DNA of 64,000 nt, from NCBI RefSeq assembly GCF_006542335.1, contig NZ_CP032486.1, positions 35,724 to 99,723 of the forward strand, in the 5' to 3' direction. Both the position numbers and the translations under genes were made by a program. Of the stretch, positions 35,988 through 44,726 are shown piece after piece (the first letter of the stretch is position 1; each line of letters opens with the position of its first letter). The DNA comes from Neokomagataea tanensis. Its GTDB lineage: Bacteria > Pseudomonadota > Alphaproteobacteria > Acetobacterales > Acetobacteraceae. The notes beneath the pieces were generated by a model that had not been told where the DNA came from, made no database searches, and saw only the letters and a program-made list of their open reading frames with translations.

Positions 35988-37145
35988 ATGACCGACGGTG
36001 CTGAGGAAGAGACCGAGAAATCTACCCAAGCTGTGAAAACGGAGCAGTTACTTTCCTTTAAAACATCAGGCAGAAATATCGCCCCAAACGCCTTAAGTGC
36101 CGAATTCAGCCTAATGAAAGGCTGCCTTAAGTCCCCCCTCACGCCGAAAGTAGCACTACGACTAGCTGATAAAAGTGGTAACTATCTGCTCAAACTCGTG
36201 AGCCCGCGCACCGATGGTGATAATGCCATCCTGCGGATCGAGGTACCACGTGGAAACAAACTTGGAGACATTCTTCCTTCCACAAACGCACCTGATATTC
36301 CATTTTGTAAAGTGATATTTCGACCACTTGAAATCGATGGATATCCGCCTCGCTCCGTCGTCGATCTAATTCGCAACCCCGAAGATCACACGACAATTGT
36401 GCTGGATGCATTTGCAGAGGTTTTTGGGACGGATGTTCTTGAAACCTTGAAGACTTCCCTCCTGACAGTTCTTCCTGCTCCAACCCAGCTCGGTATAGGC
36501 GAATTTCCGATTATATTTGTTCCAAGGCCAGATGGGCAGGATTTACAAATTACCCCTGTATCTCCTGCGGCCGCTTTTATGGGAATGAAACGCGTTAGGA
36601 AGCATTATTTTCAAAAAACACAGCCAGATCGCCCCATGCCGCGCAGCAAGTGGACAGAACAGGCTGTGAGCGCGAAGCCACAAAATATTTCTGGTGCTAT
36701 CGGAGGGCCTCGGGTCCGTTTCCGGGCTGACATGCCGACACAGTTATCGCACGAAGAAGCGGACCTATTCCGCTTTGCACAAGGCGGCTCATTTCCACTG
36801 TGGCGTGACAGCGCGGTTGCCGCGCGGATCTTACGTTACGGGGATCGCTTAACGTCGGATAATGAATTTAACAATAAGAACACGCGGGCAGCTTTGAACC
36901 AGGTGGCGGATGACTTGATCTCCGATGCTGTTGAGTTCATCCAAGATACCTTGCGCGACACTGTCGACTACGCGAAGCGACAAGGAATTGCCGAAAAGCA
37001 CTCGGCTCTACCTTCTCTGCCCCAGTTACTGTTAAAACGGAGATGGAAAAATACAGATGAAGAAGACAAAGCACGCAAAGCTCTGACAAGTCCTCATTTT
37101 GAGCTTCGTCTTGCGAAAAGCCGTATGGCCGCGAAGGGTTTGTAA
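35988..37145 (+). CDS. csy1: Cas8f (Csy1), type I-F large subunit
   Basis: 385 residues, about 50 shorter than the Pseudomonas protein. The family hallmark KPQNIS (AVSAKPQNISGAIGGPRVRF, about residues 228-240) is intact, preceded by a P-L-P-G-x-G-Y-H-like strand region (EFPIIFVPRPDGQDLQITPV) and followed by the helical C-terminus (ALNQVADDLISDAVEFIQD). The N-terminal 150 residues show no obvious likeness to well-known Csy1 proteins. Csy1 and Csy2 cap the 5' end of the crRNA and read the PAM in the Cascade-like Csy complex. First gene of the operon; its stop overlaps csy2 (TAATG). Confidence 0.8.
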   Translation: MTDGAEEETEKSTQAVKTEQLLSFKTSGRNIAPNALSAEFSLMKGCLKSPLTPKVALRLADKSGNYLLKLVSPRTDGDNAILRIEVPRGNKLGDILPSTNAPDIPFCKVIFRPLEIDGYPPRSVVDLIRNPEDHTTIVLDAFAEVFGTDVLETLKTSLLTVLPAPTQLGIGEFPIIFVPRPDGQDLQITPVSPAAAFMGMKRVRKHYFQKTQPDRPMPRSKWTEQAVSAKPQNISGAIGGPRVRFRADMPTQLSHEEADLFRFAQGGSFPLWRDSAVAARILRYGDRLTSDNEFNNKNTRAALNQVADDLISDAVEFIQDTLRDTVDYAKRQGIAEKHSALPSLPQLLLKRRWKNTDEEDKARKALTSPHFELRLAKSRMAAKGL

Positions 37146-37993
37146 TGCCAGAACTCCGTAATCTCTTTGTGCTACGCGACATTCAAGCAAGCCGCGTCAA
37201 TCTGATTATGAATGATTATGCAGCGGGTCTTCCCAGCCCTTTATCCTTTTTGGGATTAGGAGATTTTTTAGCACGTCGGCTAAAATTAAAGCCTTGGAGC
37301 GCGTCTGTTCTCCCTATCCTGCATGCCGTCCGTGTCTCAGAGGGGCGGACAAAGCCAGAGATGGAGAACAAATCTAGCGTTTTCGCGCCAATTGAGACAA
37401 TGGAAGACTTAGTCGGCTCGGTCACGGTTTCTTTGCTGATTAATCTGCCTGGATGCGAAAGCGAAAATGCCTTGGCGCGTGCCTTAACTGGCTGTCGTAT
37501 CGCTGGGGGTATTATTCAAAATAATGATGTAAAAGTTCAGGCTCTAACGCCGGATGGGTCCGCCTTTAGAAGCCTTCGGCGCGGATATGCCATGCTGGCT
37601 CCAGAACAAAACGAGCGGCGGGTTATTTCCAAAGGCGACAATGATAGCCTGACCGAGATTGCGACACTGTTGTTTCCCGTTGAACGGCCTGCGGGCTTTG
37701 GCTGGATCGTACCCGCGGCAGTCGGCTATCATTTGCTTGAAGACCCAGAGCATGCTCCTAAGCGCACCCGCACCAGAAGCAAAGATATCCCTCACGTTTT
37801 TGCTGAGCCTGTACTTGGCATCGCTGAGTTAGTCTCTGTGCGCAATCGACGGCTGACGGAACTATCGCCGGAAGCATTCGCCTCAGCTTTTTGGCACTGG
37901 GACGCACGCGAAGACATGCTGTTGGGGCATTCTGCCTATTTTTCAAACAATAAATTAAATGATGTGACCAAGGAGGTTTTGAACCATGGCTAA
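37145..37993 (+). CDS. csy2: Cas5f (Csy2)
   Basis: 282 residues. The N-terminal RAMP strand (LRNLFVLRDIQASRVNLIMN) leads to GLPSPLSFLGLGDFLARRLK, matching the G-F-P-S-P-x-A-F-x-G region of Csy2. Further along are WIVPAAVGYHLLEDPEHAPK and a basic loop (RTRTRSKD), as in the family. It forms a heterodimer with Csy1 at the crRNA 5' handle. Overlaps csy1 by 1 nt and csy3 by 8 nt, so translation is coupled. Confidence 0.8.
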   Translation: MPELRNLFVLRDIQASRVNLIMNDYAAGLPSPLSFLGLGDFLARRLKLKPWSASVLPILHAVRVSEGRTKPEMENKSSVFAPIETMEDLVGSVTVSLLINLPGCESENALARALTGCRIAGGIIQNNDVKVQALTPDGSAFRSLRRGYAMLAPEQNERRVISKGDNDSLTEIATLLFPVERPAGFGWIVPAAVGYHLLEDPEHAPKRTRTRSKDIPHVFAEPVLGIAELVSVRNRRLTELSPEAFASAFWHWDAREDMLLGHSAYFSNNKLNDVTKEVLNHG

Positions 37994-39068
37994 AACCAGC
38001 GCTCCACTGTCCCTTGAAACCGGAATGCTTGCTTTTGCACGCTCTCTCCAGATCACGGAAGGCTTGTTCTACGCCACGCGCAAAGCAGATTCAGCTATTG
38101 CGGCACCTATTGAAATTCTTGAAAAGGGCGTGCGCGGACAGTCATCGGAAGACAAAGCGAAAAATCCCGGTCTGAGTAATCCTCAATCTGTTGAATATGC
38201 AATCGTACCCCAAGGGCATGACGGGGTTCGTTTGACATTCTCTATCCGTTTTATGCCGTTTTCACGTGCTCCGCACGCTTGCAATAATACCGATGTCGGG
38301 TCGGCTTATGAACGCCTCGCTACGGCATACCGTGCAGCCGACGGGTATAAGGTTCTAGCCGGTCTATATTTGTGGAATATCGCCAATGCGCGTTTTGCGT
38401 GGCGCAACCGTTTCCAAAGCGACGCCATGTCGGTGAGTATTACGACAAGTGGTGGAACACGTCTGAAGTTTGATCCGTTTAAGCTCAGTCTTACAGAACC
38501 AGCATCAGCCGTAGAACTGAGTGCCGCCTTAATCGGAGGCAACACTGCCGACATTGAGAAGGTCATTGATGGCATAGCGTTCGGTTTGGCGAACGAAGAC
38601 CATGAAGCCTACACGGTGAATGTATCTTGGGATGCAGAAATGGAAGCCGGTCAGGAGGTTTTCCCATCGCAAGAATATGTTCGCGAGGAAAAGGCCATCG
38701 CCAATTTGAGCCGCGTTTTTGCAAAGCTTCCGACCAAATGGGGTGGTCGTTCGCTGATGCAGGCTTCCATGCATTCGCAGAAAATAGGGGCAGCCCTACG
38801 CTGCATCGATATTTGGCACGGTGATGAAGATGAGACGAAACCAATACCGGTTAATCCTTATGGCGGCGTACAGGAAACCGGTGCCGTTTTGCGCAACTCC
38901 AAAACAAAACGCAGCTTCTACGACTTACGCAAAAACGGCGAGACGCTGATCGACGGAATAGAGAGCGCCACAACCGTTAGTGAAATTTCGGGCGATGCTC
39001 ATTTTGTCATGGCAAACCTGATCCGAGGGGGCGTCTTTGGATCAAGCAGCAAAAAGGCAGAGGGGTGA
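37986..39068 (+). CDS. csy3: Cas7f (Csy3), crRNA backbone protein
   Basis: 360 residues. The opening SLETGMLAFARSLQITEGLF, the motif GSAYERLATAYRAADGYKVL, and YLWNIANARFAWRNRFQSDA are diagnostic of Csy3. So is the C-terminal SFYDLRKNGETLIDGIESAT. Six copies of Csy3 form the helical filament along the spacer. AGGAGG stands before ATG 37986, the strongest ribosome binding site in the operon, fitting the six-fold demand for this subunit. Confidence 0.9.
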   Translation: MAKTSAPLSLETGMLAFARSLQITEGLFYATRKADSAIAAPIEILEKGVRGQSSEDKAKNPGLSNPQSVEYAIVPQGHDGVRLTFSIRFMPFSRAPHACNNTDVGSAYERLATAYRAADGYKVLAGLYLWNIANARFAWRNRFQSDAMSVSITTSGGTRLKFDPFKLSLTEPASAVELSAALIGGNTADIEKVIDGIAFGLANEDHEAYTVNVSWDAEMEAGQEVFPSQEYVREEKAIANLSRVFAKLPTKWGGRSLMQASMHSQKIGAALRCIDIWHGDEDETKPIPVNPYGGVQETGAVLRNSKTKRSFYDLRKNGETLIDGIESATTVSEISGDAHFVMANLIRGGVFGSSSKKAEG

Positions 39069-39718
39069 TGGACACACTTAACGAGGGAAAGGGGCGTTGT
39101 CTTGCGACGTCCCGCCTTCTGATCCGTCCTGTGCGCGCAGTCATCGAACTCGGAGCAGCCGGGGATGTGCTCTCTGGTGCTATCAGAGCTGTGCATCACG
39201 CCAACCGGCACGGCTCGGTTGAAGATTTCATTGCCATCGCCTTCCCCACGATGAGGATGGGGCGAGAAACCATGCTCTCCGGCGACGATATTGAGTTGAT
39301 TGGATCGGATGCGTCGCTTGGTAGATTTCTCGAACTTGAGGGAATCATAACACTGAAAAGACGTGGTATGCTGGAAGACACTTCCCTAGATCAGGTCTAT
39401 GCCGATGAAGGCATGATAGGCGCGGCTTACGTTCGCGATCGGGCTGTTGAGAAGCACACTCCCGGTTGGATACGTCGTACTGAAGCCCGCGCAGCGCGAC
39501 GCGGAAAGCCCTTGGGAAAGGCTGTCAAGCAGCGCGAGAACGATCTAAAGTCTCTTGTCCTCACACATGGTACAACGGTTTTGCATATCCGTGAGGTCGT
39601 TGGTCCCTTCACTGATCGCCCGTTGCACGTCAGTACTTATGGTTTTTCAGGTTCTGGCGATCCGGCTATTTTGCCCGTGTTTCCAGAAAGTGCCCGTACG
39701 GTGGATAATGCAGATTAA
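39068..39718 (+). CDS. cas6f: Cas6f (Csy4), crRNA-processing endoribonuclease
   Basis: 216 residues from ATG 39068, which overlaps the csy3 stop (TGATG); GTG 39065 is the alternative. N-terminal ferredoxin-like region (LLIRPVRAVIELG), His candidates for catalysis in AIRAVHHANRHG, then an Arg-rich RNA-binding helix (GWIRRTEARAARRGKPLG). The C-terminal LHVSTYGFSGSGDPAILPVF matches the Y-G-L-S-x-G-G-F-V-P end of Csy4. It should recognise the CCGCC-GGGTA-GGCGG hairpin of the repeats and leave the 8-nt handle CUGAGAGA. Confidence 0.85.
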   Translation: MDTLNEGKGRCLATSRLLIRPVRAVIELGAAGDVLSGAIRAVHHANRHGSVEDFIAIAFPTMRMGRETMLSGDDIELIGSDASLGRFLELEGIITLKRRGMLEDTSLDQVYADEGMIGAAYVRDRAVEKHTPGWIRRTEARAARRGKPLGKAVKQRENDLKSLVLTHGTTVLHIREVVGPFTDRPLHVSTYGFSGSGDPAILPVFPESARTVDNAD

Positions 39719-40673
39719 AGGTGGCCCCCGCCTTCTGATGACAGATCGGGAAAGCGCTGTTTATCTTGAACATGCAAGAATACACGTTGAGGGAGAACGG
39801 GTCGTTTATCACATCGACGACGATGAAAATCGCCGCGAATTCAATATCCCTCATGTCAATCTCGCGGTTCTCTTTATTGGTCAAGGCACCTCAATCACTC
39901 AGGGAGCAATGCGTCTGCTGGGGGAAGAGGGCGTGCATCTTGCTGTCACTGGCAGTGGCGGCACCCCTTTGCATATGGGAAGCTTAACAAGCTACACCGC
40001 AACGCGACATTTCAGAGAGCTATTGCCAATATACTTGTCGGAAGAAAAGTCCTTGAAAGCGGCCATATCGGTCATGCAAGACCGGACGTTGCGCATGCGT
40101 AAGCTGGGAGGCAAGGGGGCTACGAAAGTGCTCAGGGCGCGTGAGACGATGGGGCTATCGAAAAAATGTGCCTCTTTTGAAGAAAACCTCAAAACCTGCG
40201 CCAGTATTCAACAACTTTTGGGCTTCGAAGGGCAATTTACAAAGGCATGTTATGCCGAATTTTCCTCAATCGCGGCGCTCCCGAAAGATAGTCCGTTTCG
40301 TCGTGACGCCGGTGCAGGCGAAGCAACGAAAGGCCCTACTGACCGGGTCAAGCTCATTAACCGTTTGATCGATCACGGGAATTATCTTTGCTATGGGATG
40401 GCCGGTGCCGCACTTTGGGCCTTGGGGATCCCTCCACACATGTCGATCTTCCACGGCAAAACGCGGGCAGGTGGATTGGTTTTTGATATTGCAGATAGCT
40501 TCAAAGATGCCTTGGTGCTGCCCTTGGCTTTTGCCCCGTATAAGGAGAAAAGCGTATCCGAAGCGGAAAAAACGTTTCGCGCAAGACTAATTGAGGCTTT
40601 TAACGATCACGCTATCCTTAAGGAGGCCATTGCGACAATCGACAAGCTGATCCTCGCGGCCAACCTGACGTAG
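39708..40673 (+). CDS. cas1: Cas1, type I-F adaptation integrase
   Basis: 321 residues. The start is ATG 39708, inside the end of cas6f (11-nt overlap); an upstream frame reaching back to 39555 is a shadow. The family opening GPRLLMTDRESAVYLEHARI and the catalytic regions GFEGQFTKACYAEFSSIA (Glu), SIFHGKTRAGGLVFDIADSF (His and Asp) and PLAFAPY are complete. With Cas2-3 it integrates new spacers at the leader end. Its place after cas6f is unusual for type I-F. Confidence 0.9.
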   Translation: MQIKGGPRLLMTDRESAVYLEHARIHVEGERVVYHIDDDENRREFNIPHVNLAVLFIGQGTSITQGAMRLLGEEGVHLAVTGSGGTPLHMGSLTSYTATRHFRELLPIYLSEEKSLKAAISVMQDRTLRMRKLGGKGATKVLRARETMGLSKKCASFEENLKTCASIQQLLGFEGQFTKACYAEFSSIAALPKDSPFRRDAGAGEATKGPTDRVKLINRLIDHGNYLCYGMAGAALWALGIPPHMSIFHGKTRAGGLVFDIADSFKDALVLPLAFAPYKEKSVSEAEKTFRARLIEAFNDHAILKEAIATIDKLILAANLT

Positions 40674-40683
40674 AATTTCGAAT

Positions 40684-43600
40684 ATGCGTGAGATCATCGC
40701 CGTCTGTAGATCAGAAAAAAAATCCCGCGAACGGGTCGCCCGAATTCTCGACAGGTATTTCTGGCGTATCGGGGATAGAACTTGGCGCGGCAAAGCGACA
40801 AATGCCTGCCTGAACCGCGTTTCGCGTGAGTTGCGCAAGACCGCCACGCGAAATACTGCCGTGGTGATCCATGAGATCCGATCCGCTGCCTCAAGCCGGA
40901 AACCGCTGATCCGTATCGGTGCACAGCATGCTTTCTCGGAAGAAGGTGCTGTTCCTGTCGCTACGCACCCCGCTGCTTTTTCTAATCGCAAATCATCCCT
41001 TGCATCCCGGGAAACCGCAGAAGCAATCTTACGCATCGCAGCCTTGTTTCACGACCTTGGTAAAGCCACGGCTCTTTTCCAAAAAAAGCTCGACCGAGCA
41101 ATAAAGAAAGGTCCGCCTGAGTCCGACGCTGTACGTCACGAGCTATTCTCCGCTGCAGTTTGGGACGACCTGTTCGGCACAGTTACAGACGAAAAGTTGC
41201 CTCATCGAATCAAAAATCTGACGCCTGGTGAGATCGATGCATCTTGCCTTCGTGTGCAGGATCTCTTGGGCAAGCTGCATCGCGCTCCCGATCGAAATTT
41301 AGGCCTTGCCTTTACTCAAAAGGCAGATCACTTGACTTATCATATTGGCATGCTGGTTTTGACCCATCACCGCTTGCCGACGGCAAATCGCGATTGCAAG
41401 ACCCTTCTGGCCGAACAGCATGTGAATCAGAACGGCGCTCTGACGCCTCATGTTGATCTTGCCATAGCGCCAGGAACACCATTTTGGCATGAAAACTGGT
41501 GGCTCACAGCGTTGAACCGGGAAGCTGATAGGCTGCGTTTGGGGCCGCCGATAGCAAGCGCTGACATGGCCATACGTGCCTCGCTCATGTTGGCGGATCA
41601 CCTAGGGTCTGCGATGAAGACTAGCCGAGAAATCAGTGACGGACATTTAGCGAATACTATTCGAGCCGAGGCAGAGAACCTGATATTACGCGCCGATAGC
41701 CTGTCTCGTCACACGAAACGTGTCTACCGATATGCTCGTTTTTCTTTTGATGCGACGCACCATCAGAGGGATCGTTATCCTGCCCTGAGCGAAGACGCGA
41801 TGCCTCCCGAGGTCGCGTTCCCTCAACTGTCTTGCGACACACGCTTTGCGTGGCAATCGACCGCCGCTCAGGCCGCCAAGAAAATATGCTCGGAAAACGA
41901 AGGCGGATTTTTCGCCGCGATTATTGCTGGGACAGGCACAGGGAAAACGCGCGGCGCCCCCACCATTCTTGCGGCTGCTAGTCTAGGAGATCATGTCCCC
42001 GAGCGCCGCTATTTCAGAATGAGCCTTGGCCTCGGATTACGCGTTTTAGCGACACAATCGGCTAAAGAATATGTCAAGGACCTGAACTTCGGTCAGAAAG
42101 ATGTGTCGGTTTCGGTCGGTGCGCCGCCTTTAGAGTTTGGCGAAGATCTACCCGATTCCACTGATGAAAGTGGTTCAGAAAGCCTGGTGAATCTGCCTGA
42201 ATGGCTACGCATTCAGCAGGCAGATGGTCCCGTTCCCGAAGAGGGCGCTGAGCAAGAAGAAGACTGGCTTCGGGGACTTTCTTTAGATACGGGGCGCTCT
42301 CTTCCCGCTTTTGTGGATATCTTTCTCGATCTAGCAGGAGACAGGAATGGAAATGGTCGCAGGTTTTTAAACGCACCTGTTCTGGTTTCAACGATCGATT
42401 ATCTGATGCCCGTTGCCACCCCGACAAGCGCACGTTTTTTGTTGCCCGCGCTGCGTGTCCTAAGCTCCGATTTAATATTAGATGAGATCGACCAGTATGA
42501 TGGAGAAGATCTCGCTGCGATCGGGCGTTTGGTATTTCAATCAGGGGCCGCGGGGCGCCGTGTCATCATCATGTCAGCCACCCTCACCAAAGAGATCGTC
42601 GAGACACTGCATTCTTCCTATCACGCGGGCTGGAAGGAGTATGCGCGGTCTTTAGGATTATCTGAAAGGTGCAACCTTTTGATTTGCGGAGATAATCCGG
42701 TCTCGCTTTCCGTAAATGCTGACGATGAGCCTTGCGACGTGGTGTTTGAGCGTTGTTGTGATGCGATATTGCGTGGCTTTAGAACTGCCCCGGCCCTACG
42801 GCGGGGGAAGGTTCTCCCTCCCGTACCGACATGGGAAGGACTTATTACAACTGTTGATGAGGCTTGTTCAGCCGCACACAACGAGAATGCCATAGATATT
42901 GATGGTGTTCGCGTTTCTGTGGGGCTCGTTCGGATGACGCGCATTTCGCACACGGCCGATTTGGCACGCCGATTAAATGCTGGCGATATTGGCGGAAGGC
43001 TCCGCGTGCTCCTTTGTCTTCATTCACAAATGACCAGACTGGTACGGGGTTGGATTGAGTCCCGCCTGAAGCAGGCCCTTACCCGTAAGGGGGACTTTCC
43101 CGAAGCTGGCGTCAAAGCTCTATGTGATGAAGTACGGCTCTTTGAACGTGCACGAAAAATTTGTGCCAAGGATATTGAAATCGTTGTTATCACCTCACCC
43201 GTTATTGAGACCGGTAATGATCTGGATTTTGACTATGCAATTATCGATCCGATTTCGACACGCGCCATCATTCAAACCGCAGGAAGGGTAAGGCGGCACC
43301 GCCCCCCTCTCGGAAGTACCCCGAATGTGTGGATATTGGGACAAAGTCCTATTGCCTTGGATACTGGGAAGCTCAAAATGCCAGGTGTCGAAACGGAATT
43401 GAGTGGGGACACTCAAGTTCCAAGGTCTTCTCTTCTTGATGGCTATAAAGGACGCTTATTTTCGGAGATCGTAGGCAATAACGTGTTCGAGCGCATCGAT
43501 GCCGTAGCAATCCTTGACGATACTGTGTCCTTTCCCCTCAAACAGGCAGAGGCTGAGCTTTGTCGCAAGATGCTCTCTATCAGCTCTGACGCGCCGTTGG

Positions 43601-44001
43601 GGCGTTACATTTCATCTTCCACGGCGCGATGGAATACCAAGGTTTCTCAGATGCGTAAATTTCGCAGAACCAACCAGCGCGAAATTCGCTTCGTGCTGAA
43701 AGGCGAAACTTTGTCCGATGCTGTTTGGTATGTGGATATGGCCCCTGGCACAAGACATAGCGTATTGCGGGAGGCCGGAGACAAAATGCGCTCTACCTCT
43801 CTACGCTCTCCTGAAGCTGTTTTGTTGGCTGATACCATCGAACGGGCCTGGCGGGCCTATGCTCAAAATAGTCGAGAAATTTCGTCATTGGAACTTGCGT
43901 CCCTTATGAGCGTGGGGCTTCCTGTCTGGGATAATAAAACGTGTGTGGATGTTACCATGGACGATCTGAGCGGACTAACTCGAGGCTCTTTTGAGGATTA
44001 A
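40684..44001 (+). CDS. cas2-3: Cas2-Cas3 fusion nuclease-helicase
   Basis: 1105 residues; the fusion is diagnostic of type I-F. Residues 1-90 are Cas2-like (MREIIAVCRSEKKSRERVAR). HD nuclease: His123-Asp124 in ALFHDLGKATALF and RHELFSAAVW. SF2 helicase: Walker A GTGTGKT (Lys421), DEID at 600-603, SATLTKE, and QTAGRVRRHR near 865. The C-terminal domain extends to residue 1105. Cas3 degrades target DNA once recruited by the Csy complex, and the Cas2 part joins Cas1 for spacer acquisition. All motifs are intact. It starts 10 bp after cas1 and ends 124 bp before the array. Confidence 0.9.
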   Translation: MREIIAVCRSEKKSRERVARILDRYFWRIGDRTWRGKATNACLNRVSRELRKTATRNTAVVIHEIRSAASSRKPLIRIGAQHAFSEEGAVPVATHPAAFSNRKSSLASRETAEAILRIAALFHDLGKATALFQKKLDRAIKKGPPESDAVRHELFSAAVWDDLFGTVTDEKLPHRIKNLTPGEIDASCLRVQDLLGKLHRAPDRNLGLAFTQKADHLTYHIGMLVLTHHRLPTANRDCKTLLAEQHVNQNGALTPHVDLAIAPGTPFWHENWWLTALNREADRLRLGPPIASADMAIRASLMLADHLGSAMKTSREISDGHLANTIRAEAENLILRADSLSRHTKRVYRYARFSFDATHHQRDRYPALSEDAMPPEVAFPQLSCDTRFAWQSTAAQAAKKICSENEGGFFAAIIAGTGTGKTRGAPTILAAASLGDHVPERRYFRMSLGLGLRVLATQSAKEYVKDLNFGQKDVSVSVGAPPLEFGEDLPDSTDESGSESLVNLPEWLRIQQADGPVPEEGAEQEEDWLRGLSLDTGRSLPAFVDIFLDLAGDRNGNGRRFLNAPVLVSTIDYLMPVATPTSARFLLPALRVLSSDLILDEIDQYDGEDLAAIGRLVFQSGAAGRRVIIMSATLTKEIVETLHSSYHAGWKEYARSLGLSERCNLLICGDNPVSLSVNADDEPCDVVFERCCDAILRGFRTAPALRRGKVLPPVPTWEGLITTVDEACSAAHNENAIDIDGVRVSVGLVRMTRISHTADLARRLNAGDIGGRLRVLLCLHSQMTRLVRGWIESRLKQALTRKGDFPEAGVKALCDEVRLFERARKICAKDIEIVVITSPVIETGNDLDFDYAIIDPISTRAIIQTAGRVRRHRPPLGSTPNVWILGQSPIALDTGKLKMPGVETELSGDTQVPRSSLLDGYKGRLFSEIVGNNVFERIDAVAILDDTVSFPLKQAEAELCRKMLSISSDAPLGRYISSSTARWNTKVSQMRKFRRTNQREIRFVLKGETLSDAVWYVDMAPGTRHSVLREAGDKMRSTSLRSPEAVLLADTIERAWRAYAQNSREISSLELASLMSVGLPVWDNKTCVDVTMDDLSGLTRGSFED

Positions 44002-44125
44002 TCATCTATCCTCGGGAAAAGTATTTTATTACAGTGCGTTAACCCCGGTCTTTGAAAAGATGGTATGATAGCTCTAGTGTTGCTAGAGCTCTGAAATAAA
44101 TAACTTTTGTGTGCGTACACTTACT
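44002..44125 (+). promoter_or_regulatory. CRISPR leader
   Basis: 124 AT-rich bases between cas2-3 and the first repeat. AGCTCTAG (44070-44077) and CTAGAGCT (44083-44090) form a perfect 8-bp stem that could terminate the cas transcript, and TATGAT just before it resembles a -10 element. Repeat uniformity on this side supports it as the leader end. Confidence 0.6.
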
Positions 44126-44690
44126 GCTCCCCGCCGGGTAGGCGGCTGAGAGATTCAAGATCGCCGGAATTGGGACGAGCAGCACGCTCCCCGCCGGGTA
44201 GGCGGCTGAGAGATCGGATACGCCGCTAAAAGTTTTAAAGCTATAGCTCCCCGCCGGGTAGGCGGCTGAGAGAGATTGAAGATCAGGGCGTTTTACAGTC
44301 TGGCAGCTCCCCGCCGGGTAGGCGGCTGAGAGATTAAGTCTGGAGCGGTGCTGTCCTTACACATTGCTCCCCGCCGGGTAGGCGGCTGAGAGAAAACAGA
44401 GACATCAGACGGCAAAGGTTCAATCGCTCCCCGCCGGGTAGGCGGCTGAGAGAAAAATTCAGGAAATAAACAATGACAGCCCCTAGCTCCCCGCCGGGTA
44501 GGCGGCTGAGAGAAATAATAATAGCTCTTTTACGCCAGTTCTGTAGCTCCCCGCCGGGTAGGCGGCTGAGAGATCAACAGACGGGGCAGGAGGCGGGCCA
44601 ACGCTTCCCGCCGGGTAGGCGGCTGAGAGATGAACATCAGCGGACAATTCGTTGGCGAACTGGCTCCCCGCCGGGTAGGCGGCTGAGAGA
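44126..44690 (+). CRISPR. Type I-F CRISPR array, ten repeats
   Basis: 28-bp repeats start at 44126, 44186, 44246, 44306, 44366, 44426, 44486, 44546, 44603 and 44663. Nine repeats are identical; the one at 44603 has C to T at position 4. Each contains the I-F hairpin CCGCC-GGGTA-GGCGG and ends CTGAGAGA. Spacers are 32 nt, except the eighth (44574-44602), which is 29 nt. After the tenth repeat, 36 nt of a further spacer region run to the IS6-A end at 44727. No spacer matches elsewhere in this window by eye. Confidence 0.95.
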
Positions 44691-44726
44691 TAGTAGTGCC
44701 TGCACCAAGCATCAGCGGCTGGACCC

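Noticed and set aside
39555..39707. N-terminal extension of Cas1 back to 39555
   Set aside because: It lies in the cas6f gene in another frame, has poor composition, and Cas1 proteins begin at the GPRLLMTDRE region.
35988..44690. CRISPR-associated transposon (I-F3) or I-F2 variant
   Set aside because: cas1, a Cas2-3 fusion with intact HD and helicase motifs, and separate csy1 and csy2 genes are present. No tns or tniQ genes are seen. This fits I-F1 with changed gene order.
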